Assembly (NCBI GenBank): GCA_024998595.1
Contig: JACOEK010000003.1
Coordinates: 310,001 to 374,000, forward strand
Origin: Nitrospira sp.
Lineage (GTDB): Bacteria > Nitrospirota > Nitrospiria > Nitrospirales > Nitrospiraceae
Length of the DNA stretch: 64,000 bases
Direction: 5' to 3'
The notes under the pieces are model-generated. The model did not search any database and was not told where the DNA came from. It saw only the letters and a program-made list of their open reading frames with translations. The position numbers and the translations under genes were made by a program. This document shows, piece by piece, positions 54,154-64,000 of the stretch (the stretch's first letter is position 1; every line of letters begins with the position of its first letter).

Positions 54154-55320
54154 ATGGCTTTTCTCCCCTCACTGCGTCCTCCGTTTGCCGCCCTCGTGAT
54201 GGGCATCACGTTGATCGGCTGTTCCCAATCCAATGATGTCATTTCAACCAATCTGAACGCCTGCCTCATCGTGACCGAAGCCGAGGTGGAATTCGCCATC
54301 GGCACGCCGGTGACCCCGGGGCTGCGACAGAATGACCGCCAGTGTCTCTATCAGGCGAAGCGCAATCCGCAAGAGACGGTCATGGTCGAACTGAATGCCG
54401 GAGCGGATGGGGATCGAAAAAGTCTCTTCCAGGATCAACGCTCAAAAGCCGGTCATCAGCCGGTTCCCGGGGTCGGGGATGGAGCCTTCACGCTGCGTTC
54501 TCCCATTGGAGGTATCCAGCTGACGTTTTTGAAGTCGGATGCGCTGGTGACCCTTTCACTCACGTCATCAAAACAGGCTAATCCGCAGGCAGCGGTGACG
54601 AACCTGGCCAAGGTCGCCGCCACCAGAATCGGCACCCCGATTCGCGCGACTGGGGCTACCGCGGCGGAACCGGGAATCACCGGAACGCCCTCACAGTGGG
54701 CCGGCGAGTGGTACGGCTGCATGCCTGTCGGCATGATGTACGGCAAGGGCCATCTGACGCTGAACGAACGCGGTACGTGGACGATGACGACCGCCGTGGT
54801 CATGCCGGGCACGATCATCGCGGACCGTGGGCGCTGGGAGGCGGAATCGTATCAGGAGATTCTGCATGGCACATATAAAGTCGCCGGCAGCGACCGGTTT
54901 TCCACCACCGGCATTTTGAGTGTGACCTGGGACAAGCTCGCAAAGAATCAAGGGCCCACTAAATTCGATCCGCTCCTCTGGCAATCGTTCACCGCGATTC
55001 CACGCAAGGTCGCCGTCAAACGGCTTCCGACAGTTGAACCGTCCCTGGTAGGCACATGGGAGGGTTCCTCCAAGTTTGTCGATCGGCAGGAGGAATTTGT
55101 CTGGACGATTACCGCGGCCAACGTCTCCGAATTCTTCCGAGCGACGTCGCAGACCGGCCGCATCGAGCAGGAACAAGACCGCTTTCAACTGGTCGTCCCG
55201 CAAAGCAAAACGCCGCCTCTCTCCCTCCGAGTCTTGGCCCAGGATAAAATGGAACTCACCGATACCAGCGGCACGGTGTCGCAATGGAATCGGAATGAAA
55301 AACTGCTGGCGCGCTGTTAG
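54154..55320 (+). CDS. Uncharacterized lipoprotein
   Basis: Lipobox GITLIGCSQS. Confidence 0.75.
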   Translation: MAFLPSLRPPFAALVMGITLIGCSQSNDVISTNLNACLIVTEAEVEFAIGTPVTPGLRQNDRQCLYQAKRNPQETVMVELNAGADGDRKSLFQDQRSKAGHQPVPGVGDGAFTLRSPIGGIQLTFLKSDALVTLSLTSSKQANPQAAVTNLAKVAATRIGTPIRATGATAAEPGITGTPSQWAGEWYGCMPVGMMYGKGHLTLNERGTWTMTTAVVMPGTIIADRGRWEAESYQEILHGTYKVAGSDRFSTTGILSVTWDKLAKNQGPTKFDPLLWQSFTAIPRKVAVKRLPTVEPSLVGTWEGSSKFVDRQEEFVWTITAANVSEFFRATSQTGRIEQEQDRFQLVVPQSKTPPLSLRVLAQDKMELTDTSGTVSQWNRNEKLLARC

Positions 55321-55412
55321 CTTCGCACTGATCGGAACCCCCTCCTCATTTCGAAGCCGACCTGCCTCCTGCGCATCTTGAACTGTTTTCCCGCCTCCGA
55401 TAGACTGACAGC

Positions 55413-55817
55413 ATGCGGGTACTCATCACCACAGTTTTCCTTGCATTATCGATACTGCTAACGACCCAGTTCCAGGTCGCAGCAGCCGCAGATCGCTCTG
55501 CCCCAGAAGTGAACCAGTTATTCGACCACGTGATCCCGAAAGGGCTCCTTCGCGACCTGTACAACCAAGCCCTTTCGACGTTTCACGAATACATCGAGTT
55601 GGAGGGCAGCCTGCCCGGCGAGGGCTCGCCACAGCAACAGCCAGGTGAATTTCGACTCAAACTCTTTCCTCAGGGCAAGTCCCGCTCAGAAGAGCATCTG
55701 AGTGCCGAAGGGTCGTATCGTCTCGCACCGGACAGCGACCAACGGGAATTCACGCTGCGATTCAAATCCACCAAGAAATCCCCACGTCTCGTCACCCCGA
55801 ATGACGAGGTGATCTGA
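55413..55817 (+). CDS. Uncharacterized secreted protein
   Basis: Signal peptide MRVLITTVFLALSILLTTQFQVAAAA. Confidence 0.7.
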   Translation: MRVLITTVFLALSILLTTQFQVAAAADRSAPEVNQLFDHVIPKGLLRDLYNQALSTFHEYIELEGSLPGEGSPQQQPGEFRLKLFPQGKSRSEEHLSAEGSYRLAPDSDQREFTLRFKSTKKSPRLVTPNDEVI

Positions 55818-56143
55818 CGATCAGTGAGTCATGCGCTGAGACTCACCCTTCTTGCCCTTGACCCCAACCTCAGCGAAGCATAAAATACACTTCTGGTTTA
55901 CGGTCCGCCTCAATCTGGAGGTCGGAGCTATGTTCTTCCTTGGGACACCAATCCAACAGGATGAACGTGGCAGGTGTACCCTTCTCTCCCCTCAAACTTT
56001 TCCAATTCAGACGGCCGAATTGCAAGCATTCGATCAACGCATCCTTGTGCGCACGCTTGCGTATTCTCTACGCCAGGTTTTGATGACCGGTACGGCGGCG
56101 CATGAAAAAGGACTCGCGCGATATCCGCGCGGGAGCGTGGCCT

Positions 56144-56323
56144 ATGTCAGGAGTCTATTGGGGAATCGTGACAGGTCTCCTCGCCATGGTAGTGACCCTC
56201 TTCGTCTGCATAGATATTCTGTACGGTGGAGAGGGAAGATCCTCGAAGAGGCTCGGAGATGGAATCGGTGAGTCGAACGAGACGGTCGGATCCGCGACGA
56301 CCGGCTCACGTCAGGCCGCGTAG
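56144..56323 (+). CDS. Small membrane protein
   Basis: MSGVYWGIVTGLLAMVVTLFVCIDILYGGEG..., one TM helix. Confidence 0.45.
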   Translation: MSGVYWGIVTGLLAMVVTLFVCIDILYGGEGRSSKRLGDGIGESNETVGSATTGSRQAA

Positions 56324-56368
56324 GGCCCTGCAAGCCCGGCTGGCTGATGAAGGAGAGACGCCATAGAG

Positions 56369-56390
56369 GCCGCCGCGAAGCGGCGGCTTT
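56369..56390 (+). terminator. Rho-independent terminator
   Basis: GCCGCCGC-GAA-GCGGCGGC-TTTT. Confidence 0.75.
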
Positions 56391-56439
56391 TATCGACGCC
56401 TAGGCAAACAATCTGTTGAGTCATCAACGGAGGTGCCAC

Positions 56440-56610
56440 ATGGAAGTCGAGATCATCGGTGTCGGAACAATGATCGCGTTGGTATGGCTGATTGCCTGGT
56501 CCATGGCAGGCGAGAGCGAGTCCGAGAGACGACGAATGGCCTCGTCGCCTGACAGCGGTCACTCATTCGGAACCGCTCCCGGCGAAGCACGGGTCAGACA
56601 CGCGGCCTGA
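56440..56610 (+). CDS. Small membrane protein (56 aa)
   Basis: MEVEIIGVGTMIALVWLIAWSMAGESESERRR..., preceded by GGAGG. Confidence 0.5.
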   Translation: MEVEIIGVGTMIALVWLIAWSMAGESESERRRMASSPDSGHSFGTAPGEARVRHAA

Positions 56611-56730
56611 ACCTGGGCTCTGTTTCACGCAGAACGCACTCTGCACGCCTTCCTGATCGGTGGGAGCGGCGCGGACTGTAAGGTTTGCCGGCAGCCGGCG
56701 GGGAAATCAAAAGTCTATTGTGTTGCTGTG

Positions 56731-58014
56731 TCAGGCGAGAATCTTCGGCTGCCCGATTCCGGCGATCACCTCCTCGGTAATCACGACAGACTTCACGCCG
56801 CTCAATGCCGGTACGTCATACATAAGATCCAGCATAACCTCTTCGAGAATCGTACGCAGCGCGCGCGCGCCGGTTTTCATCACCGCTGCTCGACGGGCAA
56901 CGGCTTTGACGGCGGCTTCAGTAAATTGAAGGTCGATGCCTTCGATTTCGAAGAGGACCTGATATTGTTTCACGAGCGCGTTCCTTGGCTCGGTGAGCAC
57001 CCGAATGAGGGCAGGCACATCGAGGTCCGCCAGGGTTGTCAGGACCGGGAAGCGACCCACGAATTCCGGGATAAGCCCGAATTTGAGAAGGTCTTCGGAT
57101 TGCACGCATCGCAGCACTTCACTGTGTCCATCGATCTCGCCCGCAGGAGTGATCGCTCCGAACCCCAACCGTTTGGGCATCGTCCGTTGAGCGATCATGG
57201 CATCCAAACCGACGAACGCACCGCCCGCGATGAACAGAATATTCGTCGTATCCACGCGAATGTAGTCTTGCTCCGGATGCTTGCGTCCGCCCTTGGGCGG
57301 CACATTGCACACCGTTCCTTCGACCAGCTTCAGAAGCGCCTGCTGCACGCCTTCGCCGGATACATCCCTCGTCAGTGATGGATTTTCAGACTTGCGGCTG
57401 ATCTTGTCGATCTCATCGATATAGATGATACCGGTTTCGGCGCGGGCAACGTCGTAATCGCAACTCTGCAGCAGCTTCAGCACGACGTTCTCCACATCTT
57501 CGCCGACATATCCGGCCTCGGTCAGCGCCGTCGCATCCGCAATGGTAAACGGCACATGGAGGATACGGGCCAGCGTCTGGGACAGCAGCGTTTTCCCCGT
57601 CCCCGTCGATCCGATCATGAGGATGTTGCCTTTTTCGAGGTCGACGTGTTTGAGCCGTTCCCGATTCACAATACGTTTGTAATGATTGTGAACGGCGACG
57701 GAGAGGACTTTCTTGGCGCGATCCTGCCCGATCACATATTCGTCGAGCTTGGCTTTGATGTCCGTGGGCTTGGGAATGACCAGTGGGAGGGGCGACGCGG
57801 AAGCCTGGGTACCGTTAGGCTTGTTCTTGGAGAGGGACAGGGAGCAGCGCTGAATACATTCTTCGCAGATGGACACCGCGGCCGGGTTGCGACAAGAAGT
57901 GCAGGCGAACGGCTCTGAGTTGGTCACGAGCGTCCGGCCCGCCTCCTGAGGCTTGCCACAAAACGAACAGCGCCGGTCTGGTTTCTGCGTAGAATGCCGC
58001 GTGTCCCAGAACAC
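56731..58014 (-). CDS. clpX: ATP-dependent Clp protease ATP-binding subunit ClpX
   Basis: N-terminal zinc finger [52 protein letters not shown]. Confidence 0.93.
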   Translation of the reverse strand: MFWDTRHSTQKPDRRCSFCGKPQEAGRTLVTNSEPFACTSCRNPAAVSICEECIQRCSLSLSKNKPNGTQASASPLPLVIPKPTDIKAKLDEYVIGQDRAKKVLSVAVHNHYKRIVNRERLKHVDLEKGNILMIGSTGTGKTLLSQTLARILHVPFTIADATALTEAGYVGEDVENVVLKLLQSCDYDVARAETGIIYIDEIDKISRKSENPSLTRDVSGEGVQQALLKLVEGTVCNVPPKGGRKHPEQDYIRVDTTNILFIAGGAFVGLDAMIAQRTMPKRLGFGAITPAGEIDGHSEVLRCVQSEDLLKFGLIPEFVGRFPVLTTLADLDVPALIRVLTEPRNALVKQYQVLFEIEGIDLQFTEAAVKAVARRAAVMKTGARALRTILEEVMLDLMYDVPALSGVKSVVITEEVIAGIGQPKILA

Positions 58015-58158
58015 CGCGTTTCCTCCATGCTACGAGATACGCGTGGATGCGATGGCTCATTTTATGCCTCTGCGATAGCGACCTGCAAGCATGGGCAAGC
58101 CTCACTCTCAGTTCCTGACCACCCCGAACAACCGTCTGGCGGAAGGCGTACCATCTTG

Positions 58159-58908
58159 CTAAAAGGTCACGCCAAGCCCCCCGGCGATGATATGGGTGCG
58201 ATAGTTCAAGGTGAACGATGGCCCGCGAGCCCCATTCGTGAATTCACTCTCCCATTGATAATTCGCCACGAAATATTTGTACTCCGTGAAGAGAAACAGG
58301 CGGTCCGTGACATTGGCCCGGACGCCGCCGAGAAACTGGTATGCAAATGCACCGTCGGCTGCATTTTCATGCACCACACCGATAGTGCTATGCTGGAGAT
58401 TCAGATCCCGCGCAAATCCTCCCGACAATCCCGCTCCGATTCCGATATACGGCTGAATCGTTTCTCCCGGATAGCGCAGCAACAGATTCGCCATGGCGTT
58501 GATCGATTGCAGACGGAAATTCGCCGATCTCGTCACGCCCCCACTCGTGGCCGTGGGGGCAGTTACTTTTCCGTCGAGCCCAGAGAATTCGGCCTCCAAG
58601 CCTACATACCGGCCGGCAAATGCGGGGAAAAATCCGATCTTTAATCCACCGCCGAGTCCGCCCTGAACGTCCGTATTCGTAAACGGGTCTTCCTGCAACC
58701 GGACGGGGCGATTCAAAGGACGACTCCCCTGCATGTAGATGCTGATGTACATTTCCGTTTTCGTGTCTGCCGATTTCGCCTCAGCCGATGTGGCCGGAGA
58801 CTCCGCAGCGCTCGTTGCAGGATCGGCTGCCAGCGACGGAGGGGGATAGGCCGACACCAATACACCGGTGAACAACACGGCAACCAGAGAGCAGCATACT
58901 GATTTCAT
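58159..58908 (-). CDS. Outer-membrane beta-barrel protein
   Basis: Signal peptide; OmpW/porin-like pattern ending in aromatic-rich strand ...TLNYRTHIIAGGLGVTF. Confidence 0.75.
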   Translation of the reverse strand: MKSVCCSLVAVLFTGVLVSAYPPPSLAADPATSAAESPATSAEAKSADTKTEMYISIYMQGSRPLNRPVRLQEDPFTNTDVQGGLGGGLKIGFFPAFAGRYVGLEAEFSGLDGKVTAPTATSGGVTRSANFRLQSINAMANLLLRYPGETIQPYIGIGAGLSGGFARDLNLQHSTIGVVHENAADGAFAYQFLGGVRANVTDRLFLFTEYKYFVANYQWESEFTNGARGPSFTLNYRTHIIAGGLGVTF

Positions 58909-59090
58909 GGGTGACTCCTGTGAATACGTGGCAAAACAGGACCAGAACGGCATGCAATAGGCCACTCATATCATGAGGGAAGTGCGCCACAAACTGATTC
59001 GGCAGTTTCCGCAGTACGCCATGCCGTCAGCAGGCGGGAACGAGTGAGGCGTCGATAATGGTAGGTTTTCGTACGTACAGAGGTCGGCAG

Positions 59091-59681
59091 TTACGCTTCG
59101 ATGAGGAACTGTCTGATGGTTTCCGGTGGAACCAGACCAACCAGCAGTTGGTTATCCGACCGTTGAAGCAGCGGCACGCCCTGGTGTTCCGTCTCTGCCC
59201 AAAGATCTGCCCATCCATTGAGTACCCGATCAACGGACGGCGCGGCCGATCCGGCAACCTCCGTTCCTGCAAACCCATGACGTTCCGCTTCCACCTGCAA
59301 CAATCGTTCATCGGAGAGATCCAAATCATTCACCCAGAACACCCGATACAACGAACGGATGAACTCACCGGCTCTCCCAGGATGAATGCGCAGTGCGCGA
59401 GCCGCCGCAGCGATGGCGAACCTGGTCCGTGGCTTTCCCGTCGGCACTGTGATGGACAGTTCCGGCGCGAGCCGACGGACCATCTCCACCTCTTGGTTCA
59501 ATTCGGCGCGTAAATGTCCGGCCCAGGTTGCCCTGGGCGTAGGCAAATGCGGGGCATGCTGCACCCCATGCCAGGAAATCTGCTCCATGACACCAAGCCC
59601 ATGAAGACGTTCATGCATCGCATAACAGAACGGGCAGTTGAAATCGCTGTACAATCGAAATTGAGTGATAGTGTCCGTCAT
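59091..59681 (-). CDS. DsbA-family (FrnE-like) oxidoreductase
   Basis: YSDFNCPFCYAMHERLHGLG CxxC; start MTDTITQF. Confidence 0.85.
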   Translation of the reverse strand: MTDTITQFRLYSDFNCPFCYAMHERLHGLGVMEQISWHGVQHAPHLPTPRATWAGHLRAELNQEVEMVRRLAPELSITVPTGKPRTRFAIAAAARALRIHPGRAGEFIRSLYRVFWVNDLDLSDERLLQVEAERHGFAGTEVAGSAAPSVDRVLNGWADLWAETEHQGVPLLQRSDNQLLVGLVPPETIRQFLIEA

Positions 59682-59745
59682 TGAGCAGCCGGGGACGGAA
59701 GGAGAGCAATGATGCGCACGGGCGCGCCCGTACCTCCGGCAATTT

Positions 59746-60504
59746 TCATCGGCAGCGCCACCAGGGTGGCGCCCGATAGGGAACTTCTTCAAGACCTGCC
59801 ACGTTCTCAAGCCCATACAGTCCGGCAGCATTGACGATCCGATGCACAACAAAATCCTGAGACGGCCCGTAATCGATGCTGGGCGTATCGATGCCGATTC
59901 CGGAAATGTGTCGCTGGCTCACGAGAAGCTCTGCGACTTCTCTGGAGAAGCCGGGGAAATGGAGCGTTGTCGGAACATCCGGCGTCGCGCTGCCGAAATA
60001 TCGCTCGCGGTCTTTCCAGTATGTGCCCCAGCCGGTCAGCATCATGACGATGGCGCCCGGGGGGATGGCCCCATGGCTGGCCTCCCACCGATGGACGTCA
60101 CTGATGGATAGGCGATAATCACGATCAACGGCCGCCGCCGCACGCACATCGATGACGACCGCAGGCCCCATTAAATGCTCGACTGGAATTCCGTCGATCC
60201 CCGCTTGGCCCTGCGCAAAATGAATGGGCGCATCCATGTGTGTGCCTGCATGCTCCGACAGTGCCACCTGCCCAGTGGCATACCAGTCTTCTGTTGCCGT
60301 GCCACCCCGTTGCATAGAGTCGCGATGAAACGGAGGATTGCTGGGCCACACTTGAGTCGTTTCATCAAAGGGGTACGTCAGGTCAAGCACTCTCGGCCCC
60401 GCCCCGGAGGCCCAAGACCAGCCCAGAACCGCCCATTCAATCACCACACAGGCGATCAGAGCCGATCGCGTAAGCTGACGAAGAGACCTTGCCTTTGGAA
60501 CCAT
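59746..60504 (-). CDS. Cyclase family protein (kynurenine formamidase-like)
   Basis: DLTYPFDETTQVWP, HAGTHMDAPIHF, GIGIDTPSIDYG. Confidence 0.9.
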   Translation of the reverse strand: MVPKARSLRQLTRSALIACVVIEWAVLGWSWASGAGPRVLDLTYPFDETTQVWPSNPPFHRDSMQRGGTATEDWYATGQVALSEHAGTHMDAPIHFAQGQAGIDGIPVEHLMGPAVVIDVRAAAAVDRDYRLSISDVHRWEASHGAIPPGAIVMMLTGWGTYWKDRERYFGSATPDVPTTLHFPGFSREVAELLVSQRHISGIGIDTPSIDYGPSQDFVVHRIVNAAGLYGLENVAGLEEVPYRAPPWWRCR

Positions 60505-60934
60505 GATTACCCCCAACGTAAGTGACGGCGGCCCGGCGCGGCCATGTCGGGCGCACATACGGTACCCTCTCACATCCCGGTAGCGCAACGGACAAGGTTC
60601 GATCACCATGTTTGCTTTTCCGGACATCGATGCTCATAAGTGGGACTGAATTAATTCAACTTCCAAAGCGCACATGGACCTCGAATTAATACCTCCACTC
60701 GAACTTAACATATGCATCACAGATCATTGTTTTTAAAGATATCTTATATCATCTACAAACACGCATTCATTCTCAACGTTTAGATAATTAACCGCCCATT
60801 CTTTGGGTGGATTCCCCCATGCATTGAGCGAAGAAGCTCCGACGATTCGTCAAGTTTCCTCTGCCGCCCGCCGATACAGGCCATAACCTGAAGTACGTAC
60901 GCGCGTACCGAACTATGTCTGCGCCAGACCGATC

Positions 60935-62275
60935 ATGGCACTAGTCAAAACATCCGACGATAACAGGAAACTCGACAAGTCCGACACACTCGTACTCAGC
61001 CCGGAGAATCTTCGGGTGGGGATGTATGTCGATCTGAATTGCGGCTGGTTCAAACATCCCTTCCCGCGACGCTCGTTCAAACTGAGTTCCCCGAGCCAAA
61101 TCGCCACGATTAAGGGGCTTGGTCTCAGCACCGTCCTGGTCTACCCCCGAGAATCAGACCCGGACCCGGATGCAGAGGGAACGCCGGCCGAAACCGCGCC
61201 GACCTCGACCGCCGTGGCGGAACCGGAAATAGCATCTCCTCCGGAAGAGACCGCTACCGATACGGATCCTCCTCCCACGGAACAAGAGCTTCCGACGCAT
61301 GGCGACTATCATCAAGCAGTAGAATTGGCCTCTGAGACCTACCGCCAGATGCTCGGCACCAGTACTCAAATGATGGACGATCTCACGAACGGCTCAGAAG
61401 AAGGCATGCGCTCCGCCGAAACCATGATCGGCGGCATCAGCGCACTGTTGACCAATACGGAGTCCGCCGGCACCGTGGCCAGCGCCTTCGACCCCGAAGA
61501 TGTCGGCGATGCAAGCGTCCTCCATTCACTGAACGTGGCGACACTCTCCATGATGGTGGCCCAGCAATTTGACATCGACCAGGACGCGCTGCAGATGATC
61601 GGCCTGGCGGGCCTTTTGCTCGACATCGGGGAGCGGCGTATTCCGCGTCATATTCTAGAGACCCGTGCGCGGCGGTCAGAAACGGAACATGTTAAGTACC
61701 AACTGCATCCCTATCTCGGGGTGGAAATGCTGCGAGGATTTCCCGGCATTCCCGAAGAGGTCTTGGACGTGATCCGAAGCCACCATGAACGACTGGATGG
61801 TTCCGGATACCCTGAGAAGTTGAAAGGGGATCAGATTTCATTTCCTGCGAGAATCGTCAGCGCCGTCGATCACTACGACACTCTGGTCAACAGTCTCTAC
61901 GCCGAGGAAGCGCTTTCACCGGCGGAGGCGCTGGCGACCATGTACAAGCATCAAAAACAGCTGTTTTCAACCGAGGTCGTGGTGGCCCTGATTCACACGT
62001 TGGGCGTCTATCCTCCGGGAACCGTCGTGTCCTTGTCCGATGGTTCGTTCGGCCTCGTCCTGAACATCAACTTCAAAAATCGCATGAAGCCTCTGGTGTT
62101 GATTTACCATCCCACTCCGGGCCACGAACCCCACACCGTCGATCTCCTGCAAGACCCGGCTCTCACCATTCTCCGTGCCGTGCCTCGCGAGGAGCTGCCC
62201 CGCCCGATCGTCGACTTCTTCCGGCTCAAACGGTGGACGGGTTATTTCATCCAATCCACCATGCGTACGGCATAA
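60935..62275 (+). CDS. HD-GYP domain protein with DUF3391, degenerate HD motif
   Basis: DUF3391-like VLSPENLRVGMYVDLNCGWFKHPFPR; HHERLDGSGYPEKLKG; HD position reads LLLDIGERR. Confidence 0.88.
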   Translation: MALVKTSDDNRKLDKSDTLVLSPENLRVGMYVDLNCGWFKHPFPRRSFKLSSPSQIATIKGLGLSTVLVYPRESDPDPDAEGTPAETAPTSTAVAEPEIASPPEETATDTDPPPTEQELPTHGDYHQAVELASETYRQMLGTSTQMMDDLTNGSEEGMRSAETMIGGISALLTNTESAGTVASAFDPEDVGDASVLHSLNVATLSMMVAQQFDIDQDALQMIGLAGLLLDIGERRIPRHILETRARRSETEHVKYQLHPYLGVEMLRGFPGIPEEVLDVIRSHHERLDGSGYPEKLKGDQISFPARIVSAVDHYDTLVNSLYAEEALSPAEALATMYKHQKQLFSTEVVVALIHTLGVYPPGTVVSLSDGSFGLVLNINFKNRMKPLVLIYHPTPGHEPHTVDLLQDPALTILRAVPREELPRPIVDFFRLKRWTGYFIQSTMRTA

Positions 62276-62341
62276 GGCGGCGCGCTACAGATCTGCTCAG
62301 ATCACTGGCAGCGGCGCGGTGCAGTATGGTATCTCCCAAGC

Positions 62342-64000
62342 ATGGCTCTCCCCCGTGTGCTCCTCATCATTCCCCCGCTGACGCAATTAAACACGCCCTA
62401 TCCCGCGACCGCCTATCTCGCAGGCTTCTTGCGGTCCCGGGGGTATGAGGCGGAGCAGGCCGATCTTGGCCTCGACATGATTCTGCGTCTCTTCTCACGG
62501 GCCGGACTACAGGAAGCGTTTCGTCGCATCAAGGCACATAGGAGGCCTTGGCGCGGAGAGGTGCAGCAATTCCTGGCGCTCGAAGACAGTTACCTCGCAA
62601 CCATCGAACCGGTCATCGCCTTCCTGCAAGGGAAGGACCCTATGCTGGCCCCGCATCTCGCCCGCCCGGGATTTCTTCCCGAGGGCCCACGCTTTGCCGC
62701 CGACGGGCGACCGGGACCAGGACCGTTCGTCACTTCCCCGACCGACAATGCCCGACACCGCGCCACGCTATATATCGAGGATCTGACGGATCTGCTCCAC
62801 GAAACGATTGCGCCGCACCTGTCCCTGAACCGGTATGCCGAACAGATCATGCAGGCGACCTCCTCCTTCGACCGGATTGAAAAGGCTTTGGCTGCCCCCC
62901 TCAGCTTCACCGACGAACTTCTCCTCCAGGCCCTCGAGCCTCACCTCCTCCGCAGCTCGCCCGATGTCGTGGGTCTCACTGTGCCTTTTCCAGGCAATCT
63001 ATTCGGCGCCTTGCGCATAGCTCAAGCGATCAAAGCGCGGCGCCCAGCTACGGCCGTTGTCCTTGGCGGTGGGTATGTGAACACCGAACTTCGGCGCTTG
63101 AAGGATACGCGGCTCTTCCAATACGCGGACTACGTCACGCTCGATGACGGTGAACGCCCTTTTCTTTGCCTGCTCGACTTCCTGGCGGGGGGACGGTCTC
63201 AAACCATGCTCTGCCGGACCTTTGTGCTGGCCGACCGGCAGGTTCTCTTCCGAGACGGGAGTACCGAGCCGGACATACCTATGCACGAACTCGGCACCCC
63301 GACCTACAATGGACTTCCGCTGGGCCGTTACCTCTCGATCCTGGACAGCCTTAACCCGATGCACCGGCTTTGGTCGGAAGGCCATTGGAACAAACTGACC
63401 GTCGCCCACGGCTGCTATTGGAAACAATGCACGTTCTGCGATGTCGGGCTGAGTTACATTGCGCGCTATGAAATGACGCCGACCGATGTCTTGATGAGGC
63501 AGATTGACGCCCTCATCCGTGAGACCGGCCAGCGCGGGTTTCACTTCGTCGATGAGGCCGCCCCGCCTGCCGCGTTAAAAGCGCTTGCGCTTCGCTTGCT
63601 GGAGACAGACCAGACCATTTCCTGGTGGGGAAATATTCGCTTCGAAGAAGCCTTTTCACCGGATCTGGCAAGACTCCTGGCAGCCTCCGGCTGCATAGCC
63701 CTCACGGCAGGACTCGAAGCGGCATCGGACCGTTTGCTCAGGCAGATGAAAAAGGGGATCACCGTAGACCAAACCGCCCGAGTGGCCGCGGCGTTCCGCC
63801 ATGCCGGCATCCTGGTTCATGCCTACCTCATGTACGGACTCCCTGGTGAGACCATCGCCGACACGGTGGATTCTCTGGAACGCGTGCGGCAATTGTTTGC
63901 GAACAATCTGTTGCAGTCGGCCTTCTGGCACCGCTTCACCGTCACCGCTCACAGTCCGGTGGGACTCAATCCCGCCACGGAAGGCATCACCATCCTCGGT
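62342..64000 (+). CDS. B12-binding domain radical SAM protein (3' end outside window)
   Basis: Open frame from ATG 62342 to the window end, missing from the ORF track; MALPRVLLIIPPLTQLNTPYPATAYLAGFLRSRGYEAEQADLGLD; VVGLTVPFPGN; HGCYWKQCTFCDVGLSYI. Confidence 0.88.
   Translation, partial: MALPRVLLIIPPLTQLNTPYPATAYLAGFLRSRGYEAEQADLGLDMILRLFSRAGLQEAFRRIKAHRRPWRGEVQQFLALEDSYLATIEPVIAFLQGKDPMLAPHLARPGFLPEGPRFAADGRPGPGPFVTSPTDNARHRATLYIEDLTDLLHETIAPHLSLNRYAEQIMQATSSFDRIEKALAAPLSFTDELLLQALEPHLLRSSPDVVGLTVPFPGNLFGALRIAQAIKARRPATAVVLGGGYVNTELRRLKDTRLFQYADYVTLDDGERPFLCLLDFLAGGRSQTMLCRTFVLADRQVLFRDGSTEPDIPMHELGTPTYNGLPLGRYLSILDSLNPMHRLWSEGHWNKLTVAHGCYWKQCTFCDVGLSYIARYEMTPTDVLMRQIDALIRETGQRGFHFVDEAAPPAALKALALRLLETDQTISWWGNIRFEEAFSPDLARLLAASGCIALTAGLEAASDRLLRQMKKGITVDQTARVAAAFRHAGILVHAYLMYGLPGETIADTVDSLERVRQLFANNLLQSAFWHRFTVTAHSPVGLNPATEGITILG

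Noticed and set aside
55852-56271. 139-aa plus-strand ORF
   Set aside because: No domain, Arg-rich 3' half, overlaps a more plausible small membrane ORF in another frame

Overview
The window is a dense, GC-rich bacterial chromosome segment with about 60 supportable protein-coding genes. Gene content resembles a Nitrospira-like organism, but that is inference from gene families; I could not run a search. I recognised no rRNA, tRNA, CRISPR array or transposase. Main blocks are: ligA; corC-like, rlpA, ACT and cupin genes; topoisomerase IB; a B12-dependent ribonucleotide reductase (nrdJ); an fdh/nuoEF-like/focA formate operon; a universal-stress-protein island; mtaB and miaB; an exonuclease/MutT/MutY repair cluster; a Rad50/SbcD-like (YhaN/YhaO) pair; an ECF-type sigma factor with a Cys-rich tail, divergent from a tiny Cys-rich protein; a RelE/ParE-type toxin-antitoxin pair; a GT20 (OtsA-like) gene followed by a repeat-solenoid lipoprotein; lon, msrB and clpX; an HD-GYP protein; and a B12-binding radical SAM protein running off the right edge. 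The strongest unexplained signals are: (1) a dispersed hairpin element with copy-specific terminal inverted repeats, found four times, each time starting 0-2 nt after a TAG stop codon; (2) the sigma factor/Cys-rich protein divergon, which looks like a metal-responsive switch; and (3) two NrdR-box-like sites exactly 31 bp apart bracketing a TTGACA element upstream of nrdJ, with a DnaA box and hairpin further upstream.
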